Shown here: piece after piece, positions 1 to 11,861 of the stretch
Position numbering within the stretch: position 1 is the stretch's first letter
How the letters are laid out: each line of letters opens with the position of its first letter
DNA from: Polaromonas sp. AER18D-145
Lineage (GTDB): Bacteria; Pseudomonadota; Gammaproteobacteria; Burkholderiales; Burkholderiaceae_C
Length of the DNA stretch: 64,000 nt
Direction of reading: 5' to 3'
NCBI RefSeq assembly: GCF_002379095.1
Contig: NZ_NBZV01000007.1
Coordinates: 1 to 64,000 of the forward strand
Translations under genes and position numbers: made by a program
The notes under the pieces: model-generated
What the model saw: the letters and a program-made list of their open reading frames with translations, nothing else
What the model was told of the DNA's origin: nothing
Databases searched by the model: none

Positions 1-1
1 G

Positions 2-3000
2 AGCTACACCACCGCCAGCGCGCTGAACAACCTCAACGCCGGGCAGGCGGTCAGCGAGACCTTCACGGTGGCGACCAGCGACGGCGGCAGCGCCACGGTG
101 ACGGTCAACCTGACCGGCAGCAACGACGGCCCGGTGGCTGTGGCTGACACGGGCACGGCAGTCGAAGCGGGCACGGCGGCGGGCAGCAACGCCACGGGCA
201 ACGTGCTCACCAACGATACGGATGTGGACAGCGGCGACACCAAGACGGTGTCGGCGATCACGGGCGGCACGGTGGGCAGCGTGCTGGCGGGAACCTACGG
301 CAGCGTCACGCTCAACGCCGACGGCAGCTACAGCTACGCCGTGAACAACGCCAACGCCGCGGTCAACGCACTGAGGACCAGCGCCAACACCCTGACGGAC
401 ACCTTCACCTACACGATGAGGGATACGGTCGGGGCGACAAGCACGGCCAACCTGGTGATCACCATCCAGGGCGCCAACGATGCGCCGGTGGCCTCGGGCG
501 CGATCGCCGCTGCGGTGACGGACACGGCGGCAGCCGACACTTTCACCAGCCTGACGGGCAGCTTCACGGCGACCGATGTGGACACGGGTGATGGCAAGAC
601 CTGGAGCGTTGCAGGCGGCACTGTGCAGGTGGGCAGCTACGGCACGCTGACGCTCAACGCATCAACGGGCGCTTACACCTACGTGGTCAACGCAGCGGCG
701 GTCAACGCCCTGCCGGCGGGCAGCACGCCGACGGACGTGTTCACGGCGACGGTGACGGATACGGCCGGGGCGACCTCGACACAGACCCTGACGGTGACGA
801 TGACAGGGGTTAACGACCGGCCCATCGGTACGGTAAGTGGTGGTGCGACGGCCTTTACTGAAGGCAATAACGCCGTTTCCACCCCTGTCGTGATCGACAG
901 TGGCATCACGGTCAGCGATGTGGATAACACCAACCTGACGGGTGCAACGGTTTCCATTGGAAGTGGTTTTTCCACCGGTCAGGATGTGTTGGGTTTTACG
1001 ACGATGGGCGGCATCACCGGCAGCTACAACGCGACAACCGGCGTGTTGACTCTTAGCGGCACGGCAACGGTTGCGCAATACCAGTCGGCCCTGCGCAGTG
1101 TGACCTATACCAATACCAGCGAAACCCCTTCCACGGCAGCCAGGACGATCAACTACGTTGTCAACGACGGGCAGGCGCTGAACAACCTGAGCACGGTAGC
1201 CAGCAAAACGGTCAATGTGGTTTCGGTTGACGACGCACCGCTTAACACGGTCCCCGCAGGGCAGACCATGGCCGAGGACGCCAGCAAGGTGTTCAGCACG
1301 GCCAACGGCAATGCGATCACGGTGTCTGACGTGGATAGCGGTACCCTGACGACGACAGTCAGCGTGACCAACGGGACGTTGACGGCGCTTGCCTTTGCAG
1401 GGGCCATCATCACCAACAACGGCAGCGGCAGCGTGACCATCAGCGGAACAGCCGCGGCGATCAACGGGGCCCTGAATGGGCTGAGTTATACCAGCACAGC
1501 CGACTACCAGGGTGCCGCCACCTTGACGGTGCTAACCAGCGACGGAACATCGACGGACAGCGACAGCGTCACCGTCACGGTGACGCCGGTGATCGATATC
1601 GTGGTCGACACGGTGACCACGCTGGAAGACGCAGCAGTAGCCATCAACGTGCTGGGCAACGATACGTTCGAGAATGCCGGAAAAATCATCACGGCAATCA
1701 ATGGAAGCGCGATCACGGACGGCGGTCCTTCGGTTGCGGTGAGCAATGGCAGCGTTGCCCTGGTAGGAGGCCAGTTGGTGTTTACACCGGCGTCCAACTT
1801 CAACGGTGCGGTCCCGACCTTCACGTACACCGTCACCTCCGGCGGGGTGACAGAGACGGCCAACGTGAATGTCACGGTTACGCCAGTCAATGACGCGCCC
1901 ACCCTGACCGTTTCCGCGGCCAGCCCGAACTTCACAGAAGGCTCTGGCCTGGCTCAGGCTGCGCCTGTCTCAGTGTTCAGTGGCGCGACGGTGAGTGCGA
2001 TAGAAGCGGGCCAGAACATCACCGGATTGAGATTCACGGTCAGCGGCTTGCTCGATGGCGCCAATGAATCGATTGTTGTAGACGGCAGGACCATCACTCT
2101 GGCAGCCAGCAGCTCCGGAACTACGGTGACCAACGGGCTGGGCTATATCGTTACTGTCAGTGGAGGCATGGCGACGGTGGTGCTGCTCGGCGGCTCGATG
2201 TCAGCCGCGGCCGCGCAGACCCTGGTCAACGGCATTTCCTACCAGAACACCAATGTGAACGAGCCCACTGCCGGCAGCCGCACGTTCACCCTGACCCAGA
2301 TCAAGGACAGCGGTGGCACCACCGACGGGGGCGTGGACACCACGGCGCTGTCGGCTTCTTCTACCGTCAATGTGGTGCCGCTCAACGATGCCCCCACCCT
2401 GACGGCGACGGCACGCAATCCGGCGGTGACTGAGACGGCTACGGCGGGTGACCAGGCGCCGGCGGACCTGGTGTTCAGTGGCGCGGCGGTGAACACCGTT
2501 GAAAGCGGGCAAACCATCACGAGCCTGACTTTCACGGTCAGCGGCTTGCAGGACGGGGCCAATGAAACCATTCTGGTTGATGGGCGTACTATCAATTTGG
2601 GAGCTAGTGTTGCAGGGTGGACAACGACCAACGGCCTGGTTTTTACCTCAACGGTGAGTGGTGGTACCGCGACCGTGACCTTGAGCGGCGCTTCACTGAA
2701 CGCGGCACAGGCGCAGACACTGGTCAATGCCATCAGTTACAACAATACGGCGGTTGATAACCCGACCGCCGGCGTGCGGACCTTCACCCTGACCCAGATT
2801 CAGGACAGTGGCGGCACCTTGAATGGCGGCGTGGATACCTCTGCAACGTCTGTGGCATCGACCGTCACCGTTGTGGCAACCAACGACGCCCCCGTTCTGG
2901 ATCTGGATGCCAGCGCCACAGGGACAGGTTACTCAACCACTTTCATTTATGCCGGAGGTGAAGCTGCAGTGAAAATTGTTGACTCAGATGTGCTCATCAC

Positions 3001-6000
3001 TGACGTTGACAGCCAGAATATTGCGAGCGTAACGATCGATATCAGCACCAACTTCAATGACAGGGGAACAGATTCCCTCGCATTCAACAACATCAATCCA
3101 GCCAAATTCACCAGCACCTACAACGCGACGACAGGGACGCTGGTCATCAGCACCATTGGTGGTCAGACGGCCACCTTGGCGGAATACCAGGCCGCACTGA
3201 GAGAGGTGACCTTCGACAACATCAATGCAAACCGTGCACGTACACGCAGCGTGGACATCACCGTGACGGATGCGCAAGGTGCTACAAGCAATACCGCAAC
3301 GACATCCATCGTATTTGCAACTTCTACGACCCCGGTGGCGTTCGGCGCAACCGGGTCGGGAAATGAAGATGCCGCCTCCACTCCCATAGAACTTGGCGGG
3401 CGTGACGATACCTCGGTGATCCGATTTCAGTTGAGCAGCCTACCTGCGAATGGCACGCTGTATACCAGCGCTGCCCTGACGACACTGGCCGCCATCAATA
3501 CCGATTACGCCGCCACGGGAAACAGTGTCACCTTGTACTTTGTGCCAAACGCCAATTACAACGGTACGGCGAGTTTCACCTACAGAGCCGATGACGCAGC
3601 CACGGGAACCATGAGCAGCGCCATCGCCACGGCAACCATCACGGTCAATCCAGTAAACGATGCACCAGTGTTGGCCGACACCGTCCTCACCCTGGGTGCA
3701 GTCAATCAGAATGCGGCGATTCCGACCGGCGCCGTCGGCAGCCTGGTCTCGACGCTGGTGGGTGGCGTGACCGATGTGGATGCGGGCGCTATCCAAGGCG
3801 TCGCCATCACCGGCAGCAACGCCACCAACGGCACCTGGTACTTCACGACCGACGGTGGCACGACCTGGCGAGCCATGGGCTCCGTGAGTGACACGGGTGC
3901 GCTGTTGCTGGCTGCCGACGGAAACACGCGGGTGTATTTCCAGCCTGCGACGGGTTTTTCGGGCACGGTTGCCGATGGCCTCACCATCCGGGCCTGGGAC
4001 ACCACCTCCGGCGAAGCCGCCACCAAGGTGAATACCAGCAGCAACGGTGGAACCACCGCTTTTTCGAGCGCGACGGATACGGTGTCCATCAGCGTGATCG
4101 ATATCAACGATGCACCAACCCTGACTGCGACGGCGTTGAGCCCGACGTTCACCGAAGGGGTCGGCGCTGTTCAATCCGCGGCAGTGGCTGTGTTCAGCAG
4201 TGCGGCCGCCAGCACGATTGAAGCGGGGCAAAACATCACGGGCCTGACATTCCAGATAACCGGCCTGGTTGATGGCGCCAGTGAATCGATTGTTGTCGAC
4301 GGCAGAACCATCACGCTGGGTGCCAACAGCTCGGGTACCACCGTCACCAATGGCCTGGGTTATGCGGTGACGGTGACAGGCGGCATCGCCACCGTGGTGC
4401 TGACGGGCGGTACGCTGTCCACTGCTGTCACGCAGGCGCTGGTCAATGGCATCACTTACCAGAACACCAATGTCAACGACCCGGGTGCCGGTGACCGGAC
4501 GTTCACGCTCACCCAGGTCACGGACAGCGGTGGAACGGTCAGCGGCGGCGTGGACACCTCGACGCTCTCGATTTCATCAACGGTCACCGTGGTATCGGTC
4601 AACGACGTTGCTCCTACCCTGGATCTTGATGGCGGCACGGGAGGGACCGGCTACGTCACTTCCTACACCGAAAACGGTGCGGGCGTGCCGATCACGGCGG
4701 CCGGCCAGGTTCTGGCTGACGACAATACGAGCCTTTCGGGCGCTGTCATCACGCTGACCAACTGGCAGGCCGGTGACAGCCTCTCGATTGGTTCCATTGC
4801 GGCCGGAATCACCTATACGTTCTCCGGGCCCAATAACAACATCCTGACCCTGTCCGGCTCGGCGCCCGTCGCCAGTTATGCCGCGGCCTTGCGGGCGATC
4901 ACTTACGTCAATACATCGGAAAACCCGAACACCACCCCGCGCAGCATCACGGTGACCGTGAGTGACGGAACCTTCAGCAGCGCGGTCGCGACGACAACGG
5001 TGAATGTGGTGTCCGTCAACGATGCGCCGGTCCTTGACCTGGACGCCAGTGCCGCTGGCACCGGCTTTTCGACCTACTTCATACGGAGCACCGGTCCTGC
5101 GCCCACACCGGTCAAGATCACCGACACCGATGTCCTGATCAGCGACGTGGACAATGCCAACCTGACAGGCGCGACCCTCACGTTGACCAACTGGCAGATT
5201 GGTGATGTGCTGTCAACGGCCGGCATTCCAGGCGGTCTTGGCATCACTGCCGTCATCAGCGGCGCGAACAGCAATATCGTGACCTTGTCAGGGGCGTCGA
5301 GTCCGGCGAACTACCAGACGGCGCTCAATGCCATCACCTTCACCAACGCCAGCACCACGGCCAGCCTGACGGCACGCAACTTCACGGTCAGTGTGACCGA
5401 CGGGGCGTTGACCAGCAACGTGGCCAACACGACCATCAACATGGCGACCTCGGGCAATCCGATTGCGACCGCCGCCAGCGCGACGGGCAATGAGGACGCG
5501 GCCGGCGGGATCGCGGTGGCTCTGACTGCAGTGGACCCCAACGGCACGGTGGCCAGTTTCACGCTGAGCAGCACGCCTTCCAACGGCGTGTTGTATACCG
5601 ATCCGGCCATGACAATGGCGGTATCGACGGGCGTGGCTTACGCCGCCAGCGCGGGCGGTTTGACACTTTATTTCAAGCCGGCTGCCAACTGGGCGGGAAC
5701 CACCAATTTCAACTTCTTTGCGACCGACAATTCGAGCGCCACCAGCGCCAGCACGGTAGCCACCATCAATGTCACGGCGGTTGCCGATGCGCCCAACCTC
5801 AGCGTGGTCAATTCGTTCACGGAGGTGTTCAGCACCAACTGGGAGTCCGTCGGGCCGCTGGCGGGTTCCGCCGACGATACGAACAATGCCACCCATGCCC
5901 TGGGGACAGCGGCCATCGAAGGCTGGTCGCTGGTCACGACGCTGACTGGGGATACGGCCGGCGCTTCTGCCGGGCGCCAGGTGAACCAGTTCTACTTCAA

Positions 6001-8854
6001 TGCCGATGGTGATGCGATCACGACATCGGGTGGTACGCCCTACATCGCGAGCGGGATGACGGGAAGCGCCACCGGTGGCGACTCGCAAAAAGTGTTTCTG
6101 CATCTGGACAACGCCGCCAATGGCGTTTCTGCCCTTAACCCGAACTACCAGACACTGGGCATCACACGAACCATCAATGTCAGTAACACCGCGGACGTCT
6201 ACCAGCTGAGCATGAACTATGCGCCGGATGCGGCGCCTGTTGCGGGGACCGGCTTCCAGGTGGTGCTGGATGCGGGGACGGCCGGTGAAGTGGTGTACAC
6301 CTACGCATCCGGCGCAGTCAACTCCTCGCTGGTGTGGGAGGCCGTGCGCGCGGGCTTCAACTTCTCGACAACCGGCAACCACACGATCACCATCCGCACG
6401 ACTTCGGCCGAAAGCGGGGAGGGCGTGGGAGCCTACTTTGACGATATCCGCCTGGTGCAGGCGCAGGGCGCGATGCAGGACAACGCGACCAACCTCAACT
6501 CGGTGACAGGGACAACCACGCAGATATCGCTGGCCGGAAAAATCACGACCAGCCTGGTGGATGCCGATGGCTCGGAAACTCTGTCCCTGCGCATTTTCAA
6601 TATGCCGGGGGGTTCGCGCATCGTCTCAGGCGGTGTCACCTACAACCCGGTCAATGGTTCGGTCACCATTCCGACGGCAGCACTTGCGGCCGCTTATCTG
6701 GTGTTCCCGGAAGACTACTCAGGCCGGCTCGATCTGGGTGTCACGGCGACAGGCACGGAAGGCTCCAACGGTGCCACGGCGAGTTCGTCGCAAACCCTGA
6801 CGTTCAATATCTTCACCAACGGCATTTCCGCGAGCCCGCCGCCTTCCCTGGCCGTCGTCAGCAACACAACGATTGTCGAGGGCGATTACGCGGTGTTTGA
6901 CATCCGGCTCGGCGCCCAGACTGGCAATGATGTGACGGTGACGCTTTCCACGGGCAACGGTACCGCCAGTACCGCAGACTATGGCCCGGGTCTGGAATAT
7001 TCCGTCAATGGTGGCACCACCTGGACCGCCTATTCAGGTGGCCTGGTGATTTCCGCCGGCAAAACCAGTGTGCTGGTGCGAACGCCCACCACGGTCGATG
7101 GAAGCATTGAGAGTTCGGAAACCTTCACGCTGACAGCCAACCTGTCCACCGGTCCAATCTCCAACTCCATTGCAGTGGGCACGGCGACCATTCTGGACCT
7201 GGACAGCGCGCCTATTCTGTCGGTCCGCCCTGTCGGACAGTGGACGTTTGACGAAGCTTTTGGTGTGCCGGCGGTCAACGAGCTCAGGAACATCAAGGGC
7301 ACGCTGTCGGATGCCAACACCACGAACGGCAGCGCGCTGCCGACCTGGGTGACCGGACACGCAGGAACGTCGGGTACCGCGCTGCAGTTTGACGGCAAAG
7401 GGTCGTCCCTGGCGGTCGATCCGGTTGAGCTCAATCCGATCACGAATTCGGCCACGGTGTCGTTCTGGATCAAGACCACGCAAAACGCGACGACTGATGC
7501 GGCGCAGTTTGGCGGAACGGATGTCGGGTGGAACCGGCCCAGCGTGATTGGTTCGGAGCAGAACGGCGCAGTCAACGACGCGCAGTGGGGTTGGATAGAC
7601 AACAATGGCCGCATCGGACTGAACGTCGGGGATACTGCGGGCGCCAAAAGTACCACGGTCATCGCCAATGATGTCTGGCATTTTGTCGCCATGACGCGAA
7701 ACTCTGCCACCGGGGCGACCCAGATATGGGTGGATGGCGTGTTGGAGAGTACCGTGACGGCCGCGGGTCTGGCGGGGACGATTACCAATGTCTTCGGGAT
7801 CGGCTTTACCAACGGCGTGAATGGAGACTTTTCACGCAACATCAGCAACGACAAGTACCTCAACGCCGCCATTGATGATCTGCGCATTTACGGCAGCGTG
7901 TTGAGCAACGAGCAGGTGCGTTCGATCTGGCAGGTCGAGACGGGCCATCACGATGTGGCGATTGCCAATGACGGCACCAGCTTCCAGCTTGACGTGACCG
8001 CGCGGGCGTTCGACACGTTGACGGTCAATGGCCTGCTCACGGGCTGGACCATCAGTGATGGTGCCGGCCACACTGCAACGGTCACGACCGGTACGACGCA
8101 GTCGATTGACATATCGACCTGGGATTTGTCCACCCGCTTGACGGTCAGTGGCGTGGGCACCACCCAGTCGGCACTGATTGGCGTCAGCGCCACCGCCGGT
8201 GTGCATACGGTGGACCAGATGATCAGTCTTGTGTCCGCCACCAATGCCTATGAGGGGACGGCTGCGAACAACACGCCGACGCTGACGGCTTCTTCGGACT
8301 TTGTCTACGGCGGTGATGGCAATGACACGCTCAGCGGCGCCGCGGGCGACGACCGGCTCGAGGGAGGGACCGGTACCGACATCATCAACGGCGGTGACGG
8401 ACGCGATCTGATCATCGGTGGCCAGGGTGCCGATAACCTGACTGGTGGCCTGGGGGCAGATATCTTCCGCTGGGAGCTGAATGACGGTGGAGCGGCAGGA
8501 GCGCCCGTGACCGATACGATCACCGACTTCAATCTCGGCGCGCGCTCGACAGGAGGGGATGTCCTGGATCTGCGTGATCTTCTGGTCGGCGAAACTGCAG
8601 GCACCCTGCTCGGTCAGGACAATCTGGCGAACTTCCTGCACTTCGAAAAATCGGGTGCCGACACGATTGTCCACATCAGTAGCACAGGCGGCTTTTCCAG
8701 CGATCCGCACACCGTGGGCGCGCCCTCGGCTGCCGTGCTGGGCGCCGTCGATCAGCGGATTGTGCTGTCCGGTGTCGACATGATTGGCGTGTACACCACC
8801 GATCAGCAGGTGATTCAGGACCTGCTGACCAGAGGAAAACTCAACACGGACTGA
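2..8854 (+). CDS. Giant RTX/cadherin-type repeat adhesin secreted by a type I system, 5' truncated by the window edge
   Basis: The reading frame is open from base 2, so the N-terminus lies upstream; about 2950 residues are visible. Roughly the first 1900 residues are tandem Ig/cadherin-like (VCBS) domains with linkers such as VNDAPVL, including three ~160-residue repeats of one type. Then come a carbohydrate-binding-like segment (about 1940-2155), a Calx-beta domain (about 2280-2400) and a LamG/concanavalin-like fold (about 2410-2645). Next are RTX calcium repeats ([21 protein letters not shown], about 2770-2820) and a C-terminal type I secretion target domain with ITDF, GDVLDL and a final IQDLL block. 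This is the plan of LapA/BapA-type biofilm adhesins that are exported from the C-terminus and anchored at the N-terminus. The LapD/LapG pair and TolC-like gene next door support this. The LapG cleavage site would be in the missing N-terminus. Very low Cys content fits an extracellular protein. Confidence 0.93.
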   Translation, partial: SYTTASALNNLNAGQAVSETFTVATSDGGSATVTVNLTGSNDGPVAVADTGTAVEAGTAAGSNATGNVLTNDTDVDSGDTKTVSAITGGTVGSVLAGTYGSVTLNADGSYSYAVNNANAAVNALRTSANTLTDTFTYTMRDTVGATSTANLVITIQGANDAPVASGAIAAAVTDTAAADTFTSLTGSFTATDVDTGDGKTWSVAGGTVQVGSYGTLTLNASTGAYTYVVNAAAVNALPAGSTPTDVFTATVTDTAGATSTQTLTVTMTGVNDRPIGTVSGGATAFTEGNNAVSTPVVIDSGITVSDVDNTNLTGATVSIGSGFSTGQDVLGFTTMGGITGSYNATTGVLTLSGTATVAQYQSALRSVTYTNTSETPSTAARTINYVVNDGQALNNLSTVASKTVNVVSVDDAPLNTVPAGQTMAEDASKVFSTANGNAITVSDVDSGTLTTTVSVTNGTLTALAFAGAIITNNGSGSVTISGTAAAINGALNGLSYTSTADYQGAATLTVLTSDGTSTDSDSVTVTVTPVIDIVVDTVTTLEDAAVAINVLGNDTFENAGKIITAINGSAITDGGPSVAVSNGSVALVGGQLVFTPASNFNGAVPTFTYTVTSGGVTETANVNVTVTPVNDAPTLTVSAASPNFTEGSGLAQAAPVSVFSGATVSAIEAGQNITGLRFTVSGLLDGANESIVVDGRTITLAASSSGTTVTNGLGYIVTVSGGMATVVLLGGSMSAAAAQTLVNGISYQNTNVNEPTAGSRTFTLTQIKDSGGTTDGGVDTTALSASSTVNVVPLNDAPTLTATARNPAVTETATAGDQAPADLVFSGAAVNTVESGQTITSLTFTVSGLQDGANETILVDGRTINLGASVAGWTTTNGLVFTSTVSGGTATVTLSGASLNAAQAQTLVNAISYNNTAVDNPTAGVRTFTLTQIQDSGGTLNGGVDTSATSVASTVTVVATNDAPVLDLDASATGTGYSTTFIYAGGEAAVKIVDSDVLITDVDSQNIASVTIDISTNFNDRGTDSLAFNNINPAKFTSTYNATTGTLVISTIGGQTATLAEYQAALREVTFDNINANRARTRSVDITVTDAQGATSNTATTSIVFATSTTPVAFGATGSGNEDAASTPIELGGRDDTSVIRFQLSSLPANGTLYTSAALTTLAAINTDYAATGNSVTLYFVPNANYNGTASFTYRADDAATGTMSSAIATATITVNPVNDAPVLADTVLTLGAVNQNAAIPTGAVGSLVSTLVGGVTDVDAGAIQGVAITGSNATNGTWYFTTDGGTTWRAMGSVSDTGALLLAADGNTRVYFQPATGFSGTVADGLTIRAWDTTSGEAATKVNTSSNGGTTAFSSATDTVSISVIDINDAPTLTATALSPTFTEGVGAVQSAAVAVFSSAAASTIEAGQNITGLTFQITGLVDGASESIVVDGRTITLGANSSGTTVTNGLGYAVTVTGGIATVVLTGGTLSTAVTQALVNGITYQNTNVNDPGAGDRTFTLTQVTDSGGTVSGGVDTSTLSISSTVTVVSVNDVAPTLDLDGGTGGTGYVTSYTENGAGVPITAAGQVLADDNTSLSGAVITLTNWQAGDSLSIGSIAAGITYTFSGPNNNILTLSGSAPVASYAAALRAITYVNTSENPNTTPRSITVTVSDGTFSSAVATTTVNVVSVNDAPVLDLDASAAGTGFSTYFIRSTGPAPTPVKITDTDVLISDVDNANLTGATLTLTNWQIGDVLSTAGIPGGLGITAVISGANSNIVTLSGASSPANYQTALNAITFTNASTTASLTARNFTVSVTDGALTSNVANTTINMATSGNPIATAASATGNEDAAGGIAVALTAVDPNGTVASFTLSSTPSNGVLYTDPAMTMAVSTGVAYAASAGGLTLYFKPAANWAGTTNFNFFATDNSSATSASTVATINVTAVADAPNLSVVNSFTEVFSTNWESVGPLAGSADDTNNATHALGTAAIEGWSLVTTLTGDTAGASAGRQVNQFYFNADGDAITTSGGTPYIASGMTGSATGGDSQKVFLHLDNAANGVSALNPNYQTLGITRTINVSNTADVYQLSMNYAPDAAPVAGTGFQVVLDAGTAGEVVYTYASGAVNSSLVWEAVRAGFNFSTTGNHTITIRTTSAESGEGVGAYFDDIRLVQAQGAMQDNATNLNSVTGTTTQISLAGKITTSLVDADGSETLSLRIFNMPGGSRIVSGGVTYNPVNGSVTIPTAALAAAYLVFPEDYSGRLDLGVTATGTEGSNGATASSSQTLTFNIFTNGISASPPPSLAVVSNTTIVEGDYAVFDIRLGAQTGNDVTVTLSTGNGTASTADYGPGLEYSVNGGTTWTAYSGGLVISAGKTSVLVRTPTTVDGSIESSETFTLTANLSTGPISNSIAVGTATILDLDSAPILSVRPVGQWTFDEAFGVPAVNELRNIKGTLSDANTTNGSALPTWVTGHAGTSGTALQFDGKGSSLAVDPVELNPITNSATVSFWIKTTQNATTDAAQFGGTDVGWNRPSVIGSEQNGAVNDAQWGWIDNNGRIGLNVGDTAGAKSTTVIANDVWHFVAMTRNSATGATQIWVDGVLESTVTAAGLAGTITNVFGIGFTNGVNGDFSRNISNDKYLNAAIDDLRIYGSVLSNEQVRSIWQVETGHHDVAIANDGTSFQLDVTARAFDTLTVNGLLTGWTISDGAGHTATVTTGTTQSIDISTWDLSTRLTVSGVGTTQSALIGVSATAGVHTVDQMISLVSATNAYEGTAANNTPTLTASSDFVYGGDGNDTLSGAAGDDRLEGGTGTDIINGGDGRDLIIGGQGADNLTGGLGADIFRWELNDGGAAGAPVTDTITDFNLGARSTGGDVLDLRDLLVGETAGTLLGQDNLANFLHFEKSGADTIVHISSTGGFSSDPHTVGAPSAAVLGAVDQRIVLSGVDMIGVYTTDQQVIQDLLTRGKLNTD
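1892..2385 (+). repeat. Internal ~160-residue adhesin repeat, copy 1 of 3
   Basis: Encodes one copy of a domain marked by [36 protein letters not shown] and RTFTLTQ. The other copies lie at about 2387-2887 and 4109-4606. Copies 1 and 2 are adjacent; copy 3 is separated by unrelated repeats, so the array grew by both tandem and non-tandem duplication. Confidence 0.85.
2387..2887 (+). repeat. Internal ~160-residue adhesin repeat, copy 2 of 3
   Basis: Same domain as the preceding copy, in frame and directly adjacent. It shares [26 protein letters not shown] and [14 protein letters not shown]. It is the most diverged of the three. Confidence 0.85.
4109..4606 (+). repeat. Internal ~160-residue adhesin repeat, copy 3 of 3
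   Basis: Closest to copy 1 ([38 protein letters not shown]). It lies about 1.2 kb downstream of copy 2, which makes this locus prone to homologous length variation. Confidence 0.85.
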
Positions 8855-8871
8855 CGCGCCCGGTCGCTGGC

Positions 8872-8913
8872 AAAAAGAAGCCGCCGGATCAAAAAGATCC
8901 GGCGGCTTCTTTT
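8872..8913. terminator. Bidirectional intrinsic terminator between the adhesin and lapD
   Basis: A long perfect stem (AAGAAGCCGCCGGATC paired with its complement, loop of five A) has an A-tract on its left and a T-tract on its right. It therefore works for both converging genes. It starts 17 bases after the adhesin stop and ends 22 bases before the lapD stop. Confidence 0.93.
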
Positions 8914-8935
8914 AAGGGCGATGGTTCGGTGGTTG

Positions 8936-10843
8936 TCAGATGGGCTCTTTGATAGCAGGCCCCGACGCTCCGTCGAAGCCCGCCCCTTCAAGGGCCGCCA
9001 GTTCCGCGCGGTCGATCACGCCGTCGGCATAAACCTGCATGCCCATTTTGTGGGCCACGCTTGCCAGGCTCTTGAGGAAAAGCTGGTTGTCCGTGCTGTA
9101 TTGCAGGCCCCGGATGAAGCTTGCATCGACCTTCAGGAAATCGAGCCCGAGATCGTGCAACGCATCGACCTCGCTGAAATGCCGGCCAAACTGGCCCAGT
9201 CCCACACGGCTGCCGGCTTTTCTGATGTCGGCGACGAATTCGCGAAAACTGTCGAGGTGCTGGACGGCCGCAGCTTCCGGCACCTCCAGCCACAGGCGGT
9301 GGGCCGCTTCCTGGTTTCCCCTGAGCATGTCCAGCAAGTGCGAGCGAAAGTCTTTTTCGCTGACAGAAAGTGCCGATAGGCTGACCGCCAAGCCGGCCAG
9401 GCCCGGCTCGCTGCCCAGTTTTCCAAGCGCCAGCCGGATGGTCGACAGATCGATCAGCGGCATCAGTTGAAAAGCCTCGCCTATTTGCCGGAAGTGCCGG
9501 GTGGGCTGCCAGGCCTGTGTGCCATCAAGCATCAGTTCCGTGGCGCAGTCCCGATGGACGAGATGTCCTTTCAGATCAAGGACCGGGAAAGTGAGCTGGC
9601 GAACCTGGCCATTGACGACGGCCTGCCTGATAAGGTCTGCTGTTTGATGGTCATTTTCGGTGGTGGTTTCGCTGCGAGCCTCGCGGATGGTGTTGTCGCC
9701 TGTCGCCTCGGCCGCCACGAGTGCGCCCGAGACCTGGGCCATCAAACCCGCCATGTCCTGTCCGTGCTGCAACTTGCCCATGCCTATGTAGGCAGCGGGT
9801 CCGCTTCCGGTCAGGGGGGCACTCGCCTCCACCAGCGCCGCCAGCAGCTTGCGGGCCACATCGTGCGCACCGGTCGGGCCTGGCACCAGCAGCGCAAAAT
9901 CGGATTCACCGATGCGTGCTGCCACAGCGTGGGCCTGCGCGGCGTGCTGGTCCAGCACCGCAGCGAAGGCTTTCAGGAGCTCATTGACAGCCGGCGCCCC
10001 CAGGCGCTGGTGATGCCGGGAAAAATTGGCCAGACGCACCAGCAGCAGCGTGCCGCCCGTGGCATCTTCGGTGTCGAGCGAGTCCAGCAACTGGGTCAGA
10101 AAGAAGGTCCGGTTGGCCAAGCCCGTGAGCGGGTCGTAGTTGGCGCTGATACGAAGAACCTCCAGGCGTTGCGCTTCTTCGGCAAACATGGTCTTGAGGC
10201 GGGTGACCGTGCTGTTCATGGCCAGGGCAAGTTGTTTGAGTTCTGGCACTTGCGGCACATCAATCAGCACAAAGCGGCGTTCGCTGATGTCGCTGGCTTG
10301 CTTGATGACCCGCTGCAGCGGTTCTCGAAGGCGTCGCAGGATCATGGCCCCGAGGAAGCCGCCGAGCAGTCCCGACAGGCCCAGGGCGACCACCAGTTGC
10401 ACGACGCTTTTCCACAGCGCCAGGTAGGCGAAATGGCTGTCGCTGACAAGGGTCAGGGTGCCGAGCTGGGTCCAGCCGCTGCTGATCTGCGCTTGTCCGG
10501 GTGTCGCGTTCAGCGGCAGCGCCTGGACAAACCAGGCCGGTACGGTGCGTGCCGTGGCCGGTGCGATCCGCTCGACAATGGTTTTCCCAAGCGGGTCCAC
10601 AACGCGTATCAGGGCATAGTGGCCGCTGTCGAACAGGGCCGAAACTGTCAGCTCCACCATGACCGCATCGGCACGCTGCTGGCTCAGCGCCAGTGCCAGC
10701 GCGGTGGCGTTGTCGGTGTTTTTGGCGCTGAGCTGCTCGGTCAGGTAGCTTCGGGCGTTCAGCGTGGACGCCAGCAGGCCACCCAGCAGCGCCAGCAGCG
10801 TGCTGAGAATGATTGCGAGCCACATTTGGCGGTACATCGACAT
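8936..10843 (-). CDS. lapD: LapD-type inner-membrane c-di-GMP receptor (degenerate GGDEF-EAL)
   Basis: 635 residues. There is a membrane segment at about 8-28, a periplasmic LapD/MoxY-type sensor at about 30-140, and a second membrane segment at about 145-168 leading into a HAMP-like stretch. A GGDEF-type domain (about 235-395, opening YDPLTGLANR) and an EAL-type domain (about 410-635) follow. The GGDEF signature reads GESDF and the EAL motif position reads ATELML, so both domains look catalytically dead, as expected for a receptor rather than an enzyme. In the known system, c-di-GMP-bound LapD sequesters the protease LapG and so keeps the adhesin on the surface. I chose ATG 10843 because GAGGGG lies 8 bases upstream; a TTG at 10894 would overlap the lapG stop. 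It lies just downstream of lapG, probably in one transcript. Confidence 0.9.
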   Translation of the reverse strand: MSMYRQMWLAIILSTLLALLGGLLASTLNARSYLTEQLSAKNTDNATALALALSQQRADAVMVELTVSALFDSGHYALIRVVDPLGKTIVERIAPATARTVPAWFVQALPLNATPGQAQISSGWTQLGTLTLVSDSHFAYLALWKSVVQLVVALGLSGLLGGFLGAMILRRLREPLQRVIKQASDISERRFVLIDVPQVPELKQLALAMNSTVTRLKTMFAEEAQRLEVLRISANYDPLTGLANRTFFLTQLLDSLDTEDATGGTLLLVRLANFSRHHQRLGAPAVNELLKAFAAVLDQHAAQAHAVAARIGESDFALLVPGPTGAHDVARKLLAALVEASAPLTGSGPAAYIGMGKLQHGQDMAGLMAQVSGALVAAEATGDNTIREARSETTTENDHQTADLIRQAVVNGQVRQLTFPVLDLKGHLVHRDCATELMLDGTQAWQPTRHFRQIGEAFQLMPLIDLSTIRLALGKLGSEPGLAGLAVSLSALSVSEKDFRSHLLDMLRGNQEAAHRLWLEVPEAAAVQHLDSFREFVADIRKAGSRVGLGQFGRHFSEVDALHDLGLDFLKVDASFIRGLQYSTDNQLFLKSLASVAHKMGMQVYADGVIDRAELAALEGAGFDGASGPAIKEPI

Positions 10844-10890
10844 GGAAGATTCCCCTCGGAACAGTTTTTTATAGCGGTTTCTAAATGGGT

Positions 10891-11553
10891 TCAATCAAAA
10901 CCTTCGGCGCGCGCACGCCTGAGCAACTCCTGCCACCGGGTCAGATTGGCGGGGCCTCCGGCGCCTCGCGCGCCGGAGGCGCCTTGCCAGAGCCCCTGGC
11001 TGTTGAAGCTGAACACCGGTTGCAGGTCCGGGCGGCGCGATGCAGGCAGCAAGTCGTCAATCAGGTTGTCGAGAATCAGGGGTTCGGCCTCTGGGGACGG
11101 GTAATAGGCCAGCACCATGTGGGCCTGGGTGATGCTGCTGTTGACGCCACCTAACCGGGCCTGTACATAGATCAGGCGCAATTTCTCGTCAGGAATGTTG
11201 AGCAGCAGCAGCGTGAAATACTTGGCGATGGCAAAGTCTTCGCAGTCGCCCGCGCCTTTGCCCAGGGTTTCCATCGGGGTGGCCCAATAGTCGCTTTGTC
11301 CCCAGATGGGCTGGTCTTCCCCGAACCTGATCCGGCGGTTGTAAAAGTCATTGACCCGCCTGAGCTGGACAGATGCCGTCTGGTCCGCGCTGCTCTGCAG
11401 GAGTTTTTGCCAGTCGCGGAATGATTCGCGGGCGGTGGGGCCAAAGCGCTGGGTCAGGACGCTTTGCATGCGGTCAAAATCAACCGCGGCAACCTTCAGC
11501 GCCCCGAGAACGAGCAGCACGACAATCAGGGCGGCTTTGGGGAGGTGCTTCAA
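10891..11553 (-). CDS. lapG: LapG-type periplasmic cysteine protease (transglutaminase-like, BTLCP family)
   Basis: 220 residues with an N-terminal hydrophobic signal segment (about 6-23). The catalytic triad of the family is visible as Cys104 in GAGDCEDFA, His145 in QAHMVL and Asp162 in LDNL. LapG cleaves the N-terminal retention module of large adhesins when c-di-GMP is low. The target is presumably the adhesin at the window start. The longest frame begins with TTG 11553; no strong ribosome site precedes it and no better ATG is present, so the start is uncertain by some residues. It is followed by lapD after a 47-base gap. Confidence 0.9.
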   Translation of the reverse strand: MKHLPKAALIVVLLVLGALKVAAVDFDRMQSVLTQRFGPTARESFRDWQKLLQSSADQTASVQLRRVNDFYNRRIRFGEDQPIWGQSDYWATPMETLGKGAGDCEDFAIAKYFTLLLLNIPDEKLRLIYVQARLGGVNSSITQAHMVLAYYPSPEAEPLILDNLIDDLLPASRRPDLQPVFSFNSQGLWQGASGARGAGGPANLTRWQELLRRARAEGFD

Positions 11554-11852
11554 GTGTTTCGTTTTCGCCGCAGTGGTGAAATTCGCCCGGATATTAATTG
11601 CTCTTCGGAAAATCCTGCGTTAACATGAAAATATCTATATAAAACAGTAACTAACGGTGATTTGTTAACCTGATTTCGAATGATTTTCTAATCACTCAAG
11701 TTGATAGCTCGATCATTCCGCAGCCTGCACAGTGCGCGCCCATTTGTAGCAAAGAGTAAGAAGATGCCAGAAAAGCAACCCAAACGCTTTGCCATGCTGA
11801 CCCCGGCTGCCATTGCCTGCACGTCGGGTTCTGTCAGTGTAACGGCGAAGCT
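11554..11852. other. Divergent promoter region between lapG and the TolC-like gene
   Basis: About 300 bases without a gene. The stretch from about 11595 to 11700 is much richer in A+T than its surroundings, with runs such as TATCTATATAAAA. This is where the divergent promoters should lie. I could not assign a -35/-10 pair or a regulator site with confidence. Confidence 0.5.
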
Positions 11853-11861
11853 GTGGATAGC

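Noticed and set aside
9467..11104. 545-codon plus-strand open frame opposite lapD
   Set aside because: It mirrors a GC-rich real gene, has no ribosome site or recognisable domain, and lapD shows clear family structure on the other strand.
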